Of a stretch of DNA of 64,000 bases, positions 21,490 through 35,785 are shown in pieces. The notes under the pieces are model-generated. The model saw nothing but the letters and a program-made list of their open reading frames with translations. It searched no databases and was not told the origin of the DNA. How positions within the stretch are numbered: position 1 is the first letter of the stretch; the number at the start of each line of letters is the position of its first letter. The stretch comes from Eutypella sp. D-1 (taxonomy: Eukaryota > Ascomycota > Sordariomycetes > Xylariales > Diatrypaceae). Location: positions 1,169,187-1,233,186 of the forward strand of contig JAJTTP010000014.1 in the NCBI GenBank assembly GCA_023313575.1. The letters run 5' to 3'. The translations under genes were made by a program, and so were the position numbers.

Positions 21490-24400
21490 ATATTACGATC
21501 GGTATTACGTAAGCTTTAATAATTTTAACTATTTTATTTAAAAAAAAACCCGTATACGATTTTATTAAAATATTATATATAATTAATTACTTATAACGTT
21601 TTATTATTTTATTTAACGATATATTTTTTAAAATTAAGTTATAAGTTTTAAAAAAACATTAAATTACCGGATTGCTTTTATTAAAGCTTTATTTTTAAAA
21701 ATATCGTTAACGGTAATAACCGCGTCGGTTTTAAAAGTTTTATTTTTATAAAAATATTTAAGCTTATATTTTATTAAATTAAAAAATAAAACGTTATTTA
21801 TTTTTACTAAAATACGTTTTTTATATTAATAAGTAAGGTTATTATTATATAAATAATAATTAAATTAATCCGTAAAATAACGGTATTATCCGTATATCCG
21901 AACTTAGTATTAAGTATAAGTTTTTTCCGTAATATTAGCTTAATATATAGCATTAAAAAGATAAACAATATAAATAACTTTTACAGTATATTATATAATA
22001 AAAGGATTAAGTTAATAATAATATTTTTTACATAAATAACGGCTTACCGATTTATTATAAAAAAGTTTATTTATTATATAAATTTTATATTTTATTTTTA
22101 TTATTTTAAATAAAACATAAAACGGTTATATAAAATAATATTAAAAGCGCCCGATATATTTAGTATTAATAACGATATAACGTTTTTATAAGTAAATACT
22201 TATTCAACGTTATAAATCATGTAAATAATTAAATCGATTATTAATTTTTTTTAAAAATATTAAATTATTACGGGTAAAATATTTTATAACGTAAAGTTTA
22301 TACCGTTAAACGTTTAATTATTAACTTTTTTAATCTTTTATTTAAATATAAAAATAAGGATATAAGTTTTTAAGACTTAAATTTAATAAAATCCGATTTA
22401 TTTATTTTAAAAATTATAACTATTTTTACGGTTTTAAAAATTTAAAAGTAGTAATTATAACGGAAATATGCTTTATATAATATACGTATTATTTTTCCGA
22501 TCGTTAATTACGTTAATTATAAAAGTATTACTATTAAGTTATTTTTATTTAATACCGTAAATAAAATATATACGTATATATTTTTTATTATTATTATTAA
22601 TACCCGGGGGTTTTATAAAAAGTTAAGGTAAATTTATTAAAACTTTTTATAATTAAGTTCGTTTTAATATTATAATTATAACAGTTATTATAAATTTATA
22701 ATATTACCGCCGGCTATTTAAAAAATTAGAATTTTATAATGTAATAAATTAATTTTATTTTCGGTATCGGTAATTACTTTATCCTTATTTTTCATTATCG
22801 GTAAACGGAAATTATTTTTAAATTTATATTAACCGATAATTTTAAAAATAATTTTATTATTATTAATTTCGGCAATAAGTTTATTTTAATACTATTTTTA
22901 ATTTAACGTACCGTTTATTTTAAGCTTTAATAAGTTTTTAAATTTTTTCCGTATTATTTATTCGATAAGCTTAATATAAACGGGTTATAACTTTTTTATA
23001 ATTTTTATTTTATTAAATAATATCCCGGCTGTAATTATATTTTAATTTACCCGTAACATTAATAATTTATTTTAATATTTTTAATAAAACGTTAATAAGT
23101 GTTTCCGTTTTTGCTTTAAACGTTAAATATGTTAAAGAAAAAAGATTATTAAGGTTTTATTTTTAATAAGAATATATTAATTAAAAAAAACATAATCGGG
23201 CTTTTTCAGGGAAATTTAATTTAATGCATAAGGTCTTTTTAAATGGATTTACCGGTAACTTAGTTATTATAATATAATAATCGGAGCCGGTATATAAAAT
23301 ATTATTAACCGTTACCGTTACCCGTAAAATATTTAATAAAATTAAATTTGTTATATTATTTATTATATAAATAAAAGGTTTTAAATTAAAAGCGTTAAAT
23401 ACTTATGTTTTTATTTATTCCGTTTCTTTAATATTTAATCTTTTATAACGGTAATATTTTAATTATTATATCTAATATACCGTATTAAAAAATTTTTTAA
23501 CGTATTATTTATTAAATAGTTTTTAATTTTCGAAAAGCGTAAAAAATAAGTAAGGGTTTATTTAATCGATATAAATATTAACCGATTTAATATTATTAAT
23601 TTTTATTACGTATGCATTTAGAAAAATAAAAAAGTAAAGTTACGTGGTTTATAAATTAAAGGTTTACCGTATATATATAAATATTTACGGTATTTAAAAG
23701 ATTTAATTTTCCGTAAAAAAAAACGTTATATTTTAAATAAGTTTTAATTAATTATTTATTATTTACTGTTTTCACCAATGTTTATAATTTTTATATTAAT
23801 ATAATGTCGGTTTTAATTTTAATTACTATATTTAAGGTAATATTATATATTACCAGTCTTTTATAAACATTTATTTAAATAATACGTAAGTATTTTTTTT
23901 ATCCGCATATATCGTGCCGTAAATTACGATTTATAATTTTTATTAATTTTTAAATTTTCTTTATTTTATAAGCCGGGGTAAACGCGGGTATTAAAAGGTA
24001 TTATTAATTCGGACCGTAAGTTTATTATATTTATCCTTTTTAATATTTATTTAATAAAAATTATTTTCCGTATCCCGGAAATAAATACGGTTATACCGGG
24101 TTATTAACTTTTATCCCGGCGGGGGACCGTTTTTACATTATGTCGTAAAGTTTTCCGCCGTTTATATAAACATTTCCGGGTTATAATTAAATTTTAAGCT
24201 TTTTATTTTTTTTATTTTTTTTATCGGATTCGGATTTATATTTAAATTAACCGATACTTAAATAATGTTTTTTTTAATCGGCGTTTATCGGGTTATTATT
24301 TGTAAAATATATTAAAAGATAAGATTTTAACAGTTATAAAAAAAGTTAAAGTTAAAATTAAAACGTTCGGGGTTTTAAAGTTAAAATAGTAATAATTATT

Positions 24401-26281
24401 TTAAGTTTTTCGGGTATTTACGTAAATATTTTAAAATTTGTTTATATTTATTAAATGATTAAGTTTCGGTTTTTTATTAAAATATTAATAGCCGCGGCCG
24501 GGGTTTTTTTTATTATTATAGCTTAAATAATTTTTAAGTATTATCGTTAATTTAATTATTTAATAAATATAAAGTAAACGCAGGTAAGTTTAATAATTTA
24601 CTTATTTTTTTAATAAAGCGGGTAAAATAAAAAAAGTTATTATAAATATAAAAGCTGTTATAATTAAAGCATTTAAAATAAGTTTAATATATTTTTAAAT
24701 TATTATAAGTTTCCCGGTTATACTGTTTATATTTTTCGAGCCTGTTATAATTATGTTTATTATAAAAGTTTAAATAACAGCCGTATTATATAATTTTCGG
24801 GGTTTTCTTTTTAAAGTTTAACCGGTTTAAAATCGAAAACTTTAAAGTTTTTAATTTTACGCGGGAAAGTTATTATTTATTTTTAAAGCGGGGGTTTTAA
24901 TACAATACGGTTAATTTTATAAAAGTTAATAAGTTTTAAACCGGATTATATAATAATTTCGTATTATATAATTTTATCGACCGGTTTTAACTTATTACCG
25001 GTATAAAAGGTTTCGGGTAATGTTTATAAAATATACGAAAATTATTATTTAAATTTTTTAAAACGTATATTTATTTTATTTAAAACGGTAAAACGGTTTT
25101 ATATATATTAACAGGTTATTTTATTTTTAATAATAAATATTTAATTTATTTTAATTTTTTTCGTTTTTATAATTTTTATTAAATTAATGCTTGAAAGTTT
25201 TATTATAATTATTTTAAGGTTTATTAATTTAAATATTATTTATTTATAATTATTATTTAATTTAAAAAAAAAGCGGCGGTTTAAGTATTAACCGGGATCT
25301 TTTTTAATTTGGATTTTTTAATTAAAAAGGGGTAAAGTTATTTTCGTTTCCGTTTAATACGTTAATTATTATTATTATTTTTAACGTTATCGCGCTTTTT
25401 ACGACTAAATTAAAATGTAATTTTCCTTTATTAACCTTATTATTATTGCTATATTTATATACGATATTTTCGGCCCCGGTTAAGTTAATTAAACAGGCTA
25501 TAACGGTTTACTGTTATTATTATTAATTAAGGCCTTAATAAATAACCCTTATCAGGGGGTATTAACAAAGGGGGTAAAGGGTAGGGCATATTAAAATTAA
25601 ATAAAGCTATTAAGCTTTTACGTTCTTTACCCCTTGGTATTAATAATGTTAATATTAATGGTATTAGTATTAATAATAGTAATAACGTAACCGGCCGATT
25701 TAAAGTTTAAGCTATTTATAATTTTAATTATTACTGTTTTTACCAGTTTATAAAATATTACGGTTTATATTACGTACGTTTCTATGTTATATTTTTTAAA
25801 ACTAATATTTAAATAAGCGGATAAAGTAAATAATATATCGAATTTTGCTTTTATTATTACTTTTTTTTTTCCGTAAAACGCGGATTAAAAAAAGTATAAA
25901 ATTATTTAATGTATTTTTCGGGGTTTTTAAAATAAAAAGGACCGGTTATAAAGGCCTGTTAATTTTATACTTTTTAAGCTAAGCTTTAAGTTTATATATG
26001 CCCGTGCCGGCTTTTTTATTAAAGGCAGGCGCAAGCGCAGGCTATAATAATGCTATTGCTATAAAAGCAACATCGTAAATACGGATAATTATCGCAAGTG
26101 TTTTAAAAGTAAAACGTTTTATATTTTACCGCGGGGGAGTTTAAAGTTAAAAAGGCGGCGGTTTAATTATTTTTAATATTTATAAATATGTTTAATTTAA
26201 AGGTATAGGGTAAGTAAGGTTTACGATATAAAAGTTTTAATAATAATTAAGGTAAGAAAAGTAAAAGGAAAAAAAATACCG
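21490..26281 (-). mobile_element. LINE family 1, minus, 5' 4.8 kb, RIP-mutated
   Basis: It is colinear with 45476-50260 from an ATATTACGATCGG landmark to the 5' border ending AAAAGGAAAAAAAATA. It contains the reverse-transcriptase region (around 22000-22300, minus), the upstream endonuclease/ORF1 region and the 5' UTR. The 3' 1.6 kb is absent and the break abuts the SINE head remnant. Stops occur throughout in all frames. Confidence 0.75.
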
Positions 26282-26775
26282 GTATTAACTTTACGCGCCC
26301 GGCCCGCCGGGCCGATACTTTATAATTTAATTATACCCGCAATATATGTCTTATCGTACCGCGTTATTTAGCCGTAATTATTAATATTTATCCGTTAAAA
26401 TTATACGGCCGTAAATAAGATATTAATATATATTAATAGATAACTTTAATTTATTAATTAACGTTAATTAATAACCCCGGTTAATTAATACCGTATTAAA
26501 CTTTATTTTATTACGATTTCTTGTCGCATTATTTTATATAATAAATACCGCCGTTATAAGTTATACGGTTATATTTTAAATAGCCTTTTTTTATTAGCCG
26601 TAACACGTTAATACGGGTTTTAACAATTATTAATAATTACCGGGCCTTATTCCCGCCGTTTTATATATTATATAATACGGATTACATTAATTTATATAAT
26701 AAGCTTATATTTATATTTAAATAGCTGGTTTAACCTGGACGTAAAATAAATTATTATTATTATTATTATTATAAA
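26282..26775 (+). mobile_element. SINE 3' half, plus
   Basis: This matches positions ~18603-19096 of the first SINE, from GGTATTAACTTTACGCG through the TAACACGTTAATACGGG and GGACGTAAAATAAATTATTATT tail. The tRNA-like head is missing. It sits between the 5' border of one LINE copy and an internal segment of another. Confidence 0.7.
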
Positions 26776-27510
26776 AAAAGGTTTTAATTAACGCTATTTT
26801 GAATTATTTTTATTTCCGTTTTATTTTCGGAAAGCCGTTGGGGGGGGGGGGGGGGGCGGGGGTAATAAAGGGTTTCGTTAATATTAATAACTAGCTTATT
26901 ATATTTATTATTATCGGCTTTACATTTTATCGGGTATTATTATTTTTTAAAGCTTTTTAAAAAAATATTTTTTTATTTATTATATACTTATTAGCCCGGT
27001 AAAAAGATTTTAATTCGGTATTAATATTTTTATTTTTTTTATTCCGTAAAACGTTAAAAGTTGCCGGCGTCGTTTATATAAATTTAATTAATATTTACCG
27101 GTTTTATAAAAGCGTTTATAATAAAATCCTTTTTATCCGTCGATTATATTATTATTTTATTTATATTTTTTATTTCTTTATTTTAAAAAAAGTAAAAAGT
27201 TATTAATATTTAAGGTTAAACCTGGGGTACGTAAAGGCTTGGCGTTAAAGTAATAATTATTACCTTTAATCCTTTAAATATCTTTATCGGTGCTTTAAAA
27301 AAAGTTTTAAACGCGTTAAACCGTTAATATTCGATTCTTTATTAAAGTATTAATATTAATAACCGCGGCGTTAATATTAGCTTTTTTTTCTTACTGCTGT
27401 TATTATTTATATTACTTTTAAATATTATTATTTATTTAATTATTTAATAAAAAAAAACATAAATACGGGTAAGTTTAATAATATGCCTATTCTTTTTTAA
27501 TAAAACAGGT
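26776..27510 (-). mobile_element. LINE family 1-related fragment, left part (continues at 33966)
   Basis: An internal LINE segment, minus, related to but diverged from ~23700-24620. It is broken at TTAATAAAACAGGT (27497-27510) by the full-length plus-strand LINE; the same 14 bases resume at 33966-33979. It contains a 17-G homopolymer at 26840-26856. Confidence 0.7.
26840..26856 (+). repeat. 17-G homopolymer
   Basis: Seventeen consecutive G, then C, then five G, inside a strongly AT-rich LINE fragment. The related LINE regions at ~23700 do not have it. Confidence 0.85.
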
Positions 27511-30500
27511 TATCTTTCTTCCTTTTATTTTCTTTATTTTAACTATTATTAAAACTTTAATATATATATAACCTATTTATATCGTAAGCTTTATTTACCC
27601 CGTGTTTTTAAATTAAATATATCCGTAAATATTAAAAATGGTAAAACCGCCACTTTTTTAACTTTAAACCCTTTTTCGGTAAGGTATTAAACGCTTTATT
27701 TTTAAAACACCTACGATAACTATCTGTATTTACGATATCGCCGTTACGATAGCACTATTTTTATAACCTGTGCCCATCTTTATTTTAATAGGAGATACTA
27801 ATACGGGCATTTACGAACCTAAGGCTTTATTAAAAAGATATAAAATTAATAAACCTTTTTAACCGGTCCTTTTTATATTAAAAACCCCGAAGGACGCGTT
27901 AAATAATTTTATACTTTTTTTAATCTGTATTTTATAAGAAAAAAAGGAAATAATAATAAAGGTTAAATTCGAAATATTAATTAACTTATCCTTATACTTA
28001 GATATTACTTTATAAAGTTACACGATCGGGGCATACGTTTTATAAATAAACGTATTACGTTAGTTAATAAAAAACGTAATGGCTAAAGTTATAAATAACC
28101 TAAACACCGAGATTATAAGCTACGTTATTACCATTATTAATATTAATAACACTACCATTAATAATAAAAAAGCAAAAATATAAAAGCTTAACGGCCTTAC
28201 TTAATTTTAACATGCCCCACCCTTTACCCCTTTTATTAATACCTTTCGATAAAGATTATTTATTAAAAGCTTAATTAATAATAATAACGGTAATAAACTA
28301 TTATTAAAACCCGTTAAACCAATTTAACCGGCCCCGTAAATATTATACGTAAATATAACGGTAACGGCGGGATTAATAAAAAAGGATTATATTTTGGTTT
28401 AATTACGTAAGTTACGGTTACGATAAAAATACCGTTAACAGTTAATATAATAAACGGAGGTAAAAATAGCTTTACCCCCTTTTAATTAAAAAATCCAAAC
28501 CGGGGAGGACCTAAGTTAACACCCGGACCGCCGCTTTTTCCTTAAGTTTATAAACGTTAAAATGGCTATGGTAAAACTTTTAAGCCTTAACTTGTAAAAA
28601 GATATAAAAGCTTAAAAAATTAAAATAGGTTAAACGTTTACTATTAAAAACGAAATAACTTATTAGCATATATAAAACCGTTTCGTTATTTTAAAAGAAA
28701 TAAATATACGTTTAAAAAAATCGAAATAGTGGTTTTCATATATCTTTTAAAGGGTATTTAAAATATTTTATATAAAAAGCGGGTTAAAATCAATAAATAA
28801 CGTTATCCGATAAAAAGTCGTTACTTAATTTAAATTAAAACCTATTAATTTTTAAAAAATTAACCGTTACGTACCGGGGTTTTTACTTTAAAAATAAATA
28901 ATTATTTTCCCCCGTAAAATTAAAGGTTTTAAAATTTTTAACTTTAAATTAATAAGGTTTTAAAAGAAAAACCCGAAAATTATATAATATAACCGGTGCT
29001 TAAATTTTTATAACGGTTATAATTACGATAAGTTTAAAAGGTATAAACGATATAACCGGAAAACTTATAACGACCCGGGAATATGCTAAACTTATTTTAA
29101 ATACTTTAATTATAAAAGCTTTTATATTTTTAATAACTTATCATCTTTTACCTGCTTTATTAAAAAAAACAGGCAAATTATTAAATTTATACGCGCTTAT
29201 TTTTTTTCTATTAAGCAGTTAAGTAAATAATAATACTTAAAGGTAATATAAATAATAACAACGACGGTAAAAAACCGCGCGGTTATTAATATAAATACTT
29301 TAATAAAGGATTAAAACCTAATAACCCGGCGCGTTTAAAATTTTCTTAAAACGCCGATAAGGATATTTAAAAAATTAAAAGTAATAATTACCACCTTAAC
29401 ACCGGGCTTAAAAACATTTTAGCCTTAAACCTAAACTTAAACCTAAACATTAACGTCCCTTTACCCACCTTAAGATAAGAAAATAAAAAGTATAAAAAAA
29501 ATAGCAAATAAAAAAGCCTTTATTACGAACGCCTTTATAAAATTAATAAATATTAACCAAATTTACGTAAATAATATCGTTAACTTTTAACGCCTTAAAA
29601 ATAAAAAAACGTAAAAATACCAATACTAAATTAAAAGCCTTTTACCGGGTTAATAAGTACGTAATAAATAAAAAGATATTTTTTTCAAGGACCTCGAAAA
29701 ACGATAACATTTAATAAAACTTAAAGCCGAGGACGATAAATATAATAAACTGGCCATTAATACCGGCGAAACCCCTTATTACCCCCGTTTTCCCCGACCT
29801 TTTAAGAACAAAACGGAGGTAAAAATAATCTGGAACGGCGTTAATTAAAACCCTCCCTTTTTATAAAACGCGGCTTACGGCGTAACATATACGGATAAAA
29901 AAATGTTTACGTATTATCTAAGTTAATATCCGCAAAAAACCGGTAACATATAATATTATTTTAAATACGGCAGTTAAAATTAAAGCCGACGTTATATTAA
30001 TATAAAAACCATAAACATAAGTTAAAACGGTAAATAATAAAAAACTAATTAAAACTTACCTAAAATATAACGTTTTCTCCTTTATAAAAAACTAAATCTT
30101 TTAAACGTTATAAATATTTACGTATATTTAAAAAAACCTTAACTTATAAATTACGTAACTCCGATCCTTTATATTATTAAACGTATATGTAATAAAAATT
30201 AATAACGTTAAATCGGCTAATATTTACATTAATTAAATAAACCTTTATTTACTTTTTATGCTCCTCGAAAATTAAAAGTTATATAATAAACGATACGTTA
30301 AAAAAAACTTTAACGTAATATATTAAACGTAATACCTAAGCCATTGCCGTTATAAAAAACCAGGTATTAAAATAATAAAATAAATAAAGGCATAATTACT
30401 TAACGTTTTTAATTTAAAAACTTTTATTTATATAATAAATAACATATTAAACCTGGTTTTATTTAACGTTTTACGGGTAACGGTAACGGTCGATAATAAT

Positions 30501-33500
30501 TTATATACCGGATCCGATTATTATATTATAATAACCGAGATACCGGTAAGCCCCCCGGAAAAACCTTTACGCGTTAAATTAAACTTTCCCAACAAAGCCC
30601 GGTTACGTTTTTTTAATTAATATATTTATATTAAAAATAAAACCTTAATAACTATTTTTTTTAAATAAACCCGATATTTAAAGCAAAAACGGAAATATTC
30701 GTTAACGTTTTATTAAAAATACTGGAACGGGTTATAAAAGCCACGGGTAAATTAAAACATAACCGTAATCGGGATATTACTTAATAAAATAAAAACTGTA
30801 AAAAGGTTATTACCTGTTTATACCGTGCTTACCGGGCGGGTAATACCGAAAAAACTTAAAAGCTAATTAAGGTTTAAAAAAAAAACAGTACGCCGAATTA
30901 AAAAATAACATTAAAATAAATTTATCGCCGAAACTAATAATAATAAAAACATTTTTAAAATTATTAATTAATATAAGCTTAAAAATAATTTCCGTTCGCC
31001 GTTAATAAAAGATAAAAATAAAGTAATTATTAATACGGAAAAGAAAATTAACTTATTACGCCATAAAATCCTAATCCTTTAAATAGTTAATAAGGATATC
31101 GTAAACCCGTAACAGCTATTATAATTATAAAACCAGGACGAATTTAGTTATAAAAACGTATAATAAACCCATTTTAACCTTTTATAAAATTATAAAGTAT
31201 TAATAGTAAAAACGGAAAATACGTATATCCGGACGCCGTTTATAACATTTAATAAAAATAAATTAATAATTATATTATTATAACTAACCTGGTCAGTAAT
31301 TAATAAAATAGTATAAACGTTATATAAAACGTGTTTACGTTATAATTATTACCTTTAAATTTTTAAAATAACGGAAATTATTATATTCTTTAAAACGGGT
31401 AAATCCGATTTTACTAAATTTAAATCTTAAAAACTTATATTTTTATTTTTATATTTAAATAAAGGATTAAAAAAATTAATAATAAAACATATAACGGTAT
31501 AAACTTTACGTTATAAAATATTTTACCCGTAATAATTTAATACCTTTTTAAAAAAGTTAATAATCGATTTAGCCATTTATATTATTTATAACGTTAAATA
31601 AGTTTTTACCCGCGGAAATATTATATCGTTATTAATAATAAACATATCGGGTACTTTTAATATTATTTTATATAACCGCCTTATTTTTTTATTAAAATAA
31701 TAAAAGTAAAATATAAAACTTATATAATAAATAAACTTTTTTATAACGGATCGGTAAATTATTATTTATATAAAAAATATTATTATTAACCCGATCCCTT
31801 TATTTTACGGCATGCCTTAAAAATCCTTTATATCTTTTATCCTTTTTATATTATATATTAAGCTAATATTACGAAAAACACCGATATTTAATATAAGGTT
31901 TAAATATATAAATAATATCGTTATTTTACGTACCGGCCCGATAACCTTTTATATAACCGCTACTTTAATTACCGATATAAAAAACATATTTAAATATAAA
32001 AAAAATAATGCCTTATCCTGTAATTTAATAAAATATAAGCTTAAACATTTTTATAAAAATAAAACCCTTAAAATTAACGTAATTATTATTATCGGTAATA
32101 ATTTCGAAATTAAGCTTTTAACGGAAATAATTCGGTAACTTAACGTTTTTTTTAATTTATAACTTAATTTTAAGGAATATGTTATTAAATAAAGTAATAA
32201 AACATTATAAATAATTAATTATATATAACACCTTAATAAAATTATATACAGGTCTTTTTTAAATAAAACCGTTAAAGCTATTAAAACCTATATGGTACCG
32301 ATTATAATATACGCCGTAAAGACCTAATAGCTAAAATTTTAACGCCTTTTAATTAAAAACGCGTTTAAACCGGCCGATATTAAAATAGCCCTATTTATAA
32401 ATAGATTAAATAAACCATTTAAAATCGCTGTTAAGGCTACGTTACCCGTTTAACGTATTACCCGTACTATTATCTTTTATAAAAAATCGGGGATATTATT
32501 AATAAAAATATTTTTCGCGTAAATCAGATTAAAATATTCGGTATATTTTCGGACATTAAATAAAAATTACCCCGTAATTACCCGGTTATTTTATTTTAAA
32601 AAAAAATAACCGATACGTTTATAATTAACCGATACGGCGTTAACCTATTTTCGTCCGCTTCTTTTTATAAAACGTTAATTATTATTATTTATACCTTTTT
32701 TTTCCGATAAAAATAAAAGAATTAAAGTATATAAAAAATAACTATCCTTTTTTTACCGACGGACCTGGTTATTTATTTTAATAATTTTAAAGTCGACCGT
32801 ATAAATTAAAGATTTACGTTTTATTAAAATAATAAACGTAAATTTTTTTATGCCGTTTATAAACCATTAGCTTAAATAAAGGTTTTCGATAAAAAAATAA
32901 TAACCGCGTATAAAGCGGTATAATAAGTAAAAAAAGATTAATATAACTTTAACTTTTTAATAACCGGCTTATATTTTTATATCGATAATACGGCAGTTAT
33001 ACGGGGCCTTTTCGGTTACCTGTCAGATAATTTTTAAGCCGATTTTTTAACATTTTATAAAACGGTTTTCCGTATACGTTTATTTATTATTTTTATTTAA
33101 TAAACGTTAAGGTATAAAAATATCGACGATAATAAAGCCGTAAATGTTTAAATTAAGCTTAAAACTATTTAATACCCTGATTTTAACGGTATTATAACTT
33201 TAATATATTTTAAACGCATTATAAAAAAAAGGCGTAAGCTTTTTTTTATTAAATAGTAATTTCGAAATATTCCCCCGTTATATATACGATAAAACTTTCC
33301 GTATAAAAAACCTTTTTTTAAGCTTTCCTTTTTACGTTTAATATTACATTATTTTCTTGTAAAACGATCGGGTTATAATAACTTTATTAAATATTATTAA
33401 CGCTTTAAACATAATACGTTTTATTTTTACCGGTATAAAAAAAAAATTAACCGGTTACGTTTTCGATTACGATATTATAAAAGGTACTTTTTACTTTTTA

Positions 33501-33965
33501 GCCCGGCCCGGCCATAAAATAACCTAACTCCTTGGCCATAAAATAACCTAACTCCTTGGCCATAAAAGCCATTTTATTTTCGTAACCTTTTTCGATAAAG
33601 TTAGGCCTTATTTAACGGATTAAAAACTAAACGCGTAATAAAATATAGTAAGTTTTAAAATTATCCATAATAAATAACGGGTAAAATAATTAAAATATAA
33701 TTTAAAAAATTCGGAGATAAATAATAAGGCCTTAGTTAAAAGATAGCCATAAGTAAATAATAAATAGTAAAGGATTTCCTATATTAACCGTAACACGTTA
33801 ATACGGCCTGTCCTCGGATAGACTTACTTTAGCCGTCCTATATATTACACAGTATCGGCACCTAGCTACCTTAAGTATAACCTTACATATAGGCTCGTAA
33901 ATAAATAGCCTTAGATAGTATGGTTTACCCGGACGTAAAATACATCATCATTATCATTATCATCA
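27511..33965 (+). mobile_element. Full-length LINE family 1 (Tad1-like non-LTR retrotransposon), RIP-inactivated
   Basis: 6455 bp, flanked by 14-bp duplications TTAATAAAACAGGT (27497-27510, 33966-33979). It starts TATCTTTCTTCC and ends with a TCATCATTATC-type tail. The first ~2.3 kb should be the 5' UTR and ORF1. ORF2 remains are readable despite stops: an endonuclease GDFN-like motif decayed to NFYLYNK (~30416); the RT block G-MP-stop-KSF-ISFILF (31809-31850), matching the usual GxPQGSPxSPxLF; and the catalytic YxDD changed to YINN (31905-31916), in frame with the previous block. An RNase H YSDGS-like motif has become YFNNF (~32770). Q-to-stop and D-to-N changes are what C-to-T/G-to-A mutation predicts. 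The last ~1 kb is 3' UTR, whose end is shared with the SINE. The Tad1 clade assignment is by motif order and fungal host. Confidence 0.85.
33510..33567 (+). repeat. 24-bp direct repeat in the LINE 3' UTR
   Basis: The unit starting GGCCATAAAATAACC and ending CTCCTT occurs twice in perfect tandem (33510-33533, 33534-33557) with a third partial unit. The other LINE copies read here do not show the expansion. Confidence 0.75.
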
Positions 33966-35615
33966 TTAATAAAACAGGTAAAATATAATAAATTATCGAA
34001 AATATAAAAGTTTTTATAATTAAGGTATTTAAAATAAGCTTAATATATTTCCGGGTTATTATCAGCTTCCCGGTTATACCGTTTATACTTTTTAAATTTA
34101 TCGTAATTACGATTATCGTAAAAGTTTAAATAGCGATCGTATTATATAATTTTCGGAATTTTCTTTTAAAGTTTAATTAATTTAAAATCGAAAACTTTAA
34201 ATCTTTTAATTTTACGGGGGAAAATAATAATTTATTTTTAAAACGTAAACTTTAGCACGAAATAATTAATTTTATAAAAATTAACAAGTTTTAAGCTAAA
34301 TTATATAATAATTTCGTATTAAATAATATCGTTTACCGGTTTTAATTTATTTTCCGTATAAAATATTTTAGGCATTTTTTAAAAAACGTACGAAAATTAT
34401 TATTTAAATTCTTTTAAGCGAATATTCTTTTTTAAAATAACGAAACGGGTTTATATATATTAATAAGCTATTTTATTTTTAATAATAAACGTTTAATTTA
34501 TTTTAATTTTTCACGCTGTTATAACCTTTATGAAATTAAGGCTTAAAAGTTTTCTTATAATTATTTTAACGTTTACAGGCTTAAATGTTATTTATTTATA
34601 GTTATTTTTTAACTTAAAAAAAGGCGGAAGTTTAAATATTAGCTTAAATCTTTCCCGGTTTAGATTTTTTAATTAAAAGGGGGTAAGGTTATTTTCGTTT
34701 CCGTTTATTATAATTACGTTTTATGCGGTTAAATTAAAATATAATTTTTTTTATTAATCCCGCCGTTATTATTATATTTATATATAATATTTAAAAAGCG
34801 GTTATATTAATTAAACAGGTTTTAATAATAGCTTATTACTGTTCTTATTAATTAAGCCTTTAATAAATAATTTTTATTAAAAGATATTAATAAAACGGGT
34901 AAAAGGTAAAATATATTAAGATTAAGTAAAGCCGTTAGGCTTTTATATTTTTACCTTTTTAATATTAATGGTGTTAATAATAATGTTAATAATGGTAATA
35001 ATAACATGGCTTACAGTCTCGGGATTTAAATTGCCCGTAATCTTAACTATTACGTCTTTTACCAGCCGACGGGATACGTTTATTTACGAAACGTATACCC
35101 CGGTTATATAACTTTATAAAGCGGCGTCCAGGTATAAAAATAAGTTAATTAATATTTCGAACTTAACTTTTATTATTATTTTTTCTTTTTCCCGTAAAAC
35201 GCGGATTAAAAACAGTATGCAATTATTTAACGTATTTTTTTAAAGTTTTTAATATAAAAAGGACCTGTTATAAAAGCTTATTAATTTTATACTTTTTAAA
35301 TAAAGCTTTAAGTTTATAAATGTTTATACCTGCTTTTTTTTAAATGAAAAATAAGCATAAGTTATAAAAATAATATTATTACGGCGGTAATATCGTAAAT
35401 ACGGATAGGTATTACGGGTATGTTAAAAGTAAAACGTTTAATTCCTTATTTAAAAGGGGTTTAAGGTTAAAAGGGCGGCGGTTTTGTTATTTTTAATATT
35501 TACGGATATGCCTGATTTAAAAGTACGGGGTAAGTAAGGTTTACGATATAAATAAGTTATATATGCGTAAAAACTTTAACAATGGTTTAAGTAAAAAAGG
35601 TGAAAGGAAAAAGGA
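33966..35615 (-). mobile_element. LINE family 1, 5' 1.65 kb, right part of the split host copy
   Basis: It resumes at TTAATAAAACAGGT, the target duplication of the inserted LINE, and runs to the 5' border GGTGAAAGGAAAAAGGAT at ~35615. It is the continuation of 26776-27510. Confidence 0.75.
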
Positions 35616-35785
35616 TGCCGCGGAGGGGTTTAAGGTTAAAAAGGCAGCAATTGTACCAATTTGAATATTTATAAATATATTTAATTTAAAGGTACGGGGT
35701 AAGAAAAACTTACGATATAAATATATTATATATAAATAAAAGGTTTAATAATAATTAAAATAAGAAAAAAAAATAACAGATTACT
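35616..35785 (-). mobile_element. Short LINE family 1 5'-end fragment
   Basis: It resembles the last ~165 bp of the LINE 5' region (compare 35455-35615), from CCGCGGAGGGGTTTAAGG to a purine-rich end AAAATAAGAAAAAAAA. Most likely it is the distal half of a LINE copy into which the neighbouring copy inserted. Confidence 0.6.
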
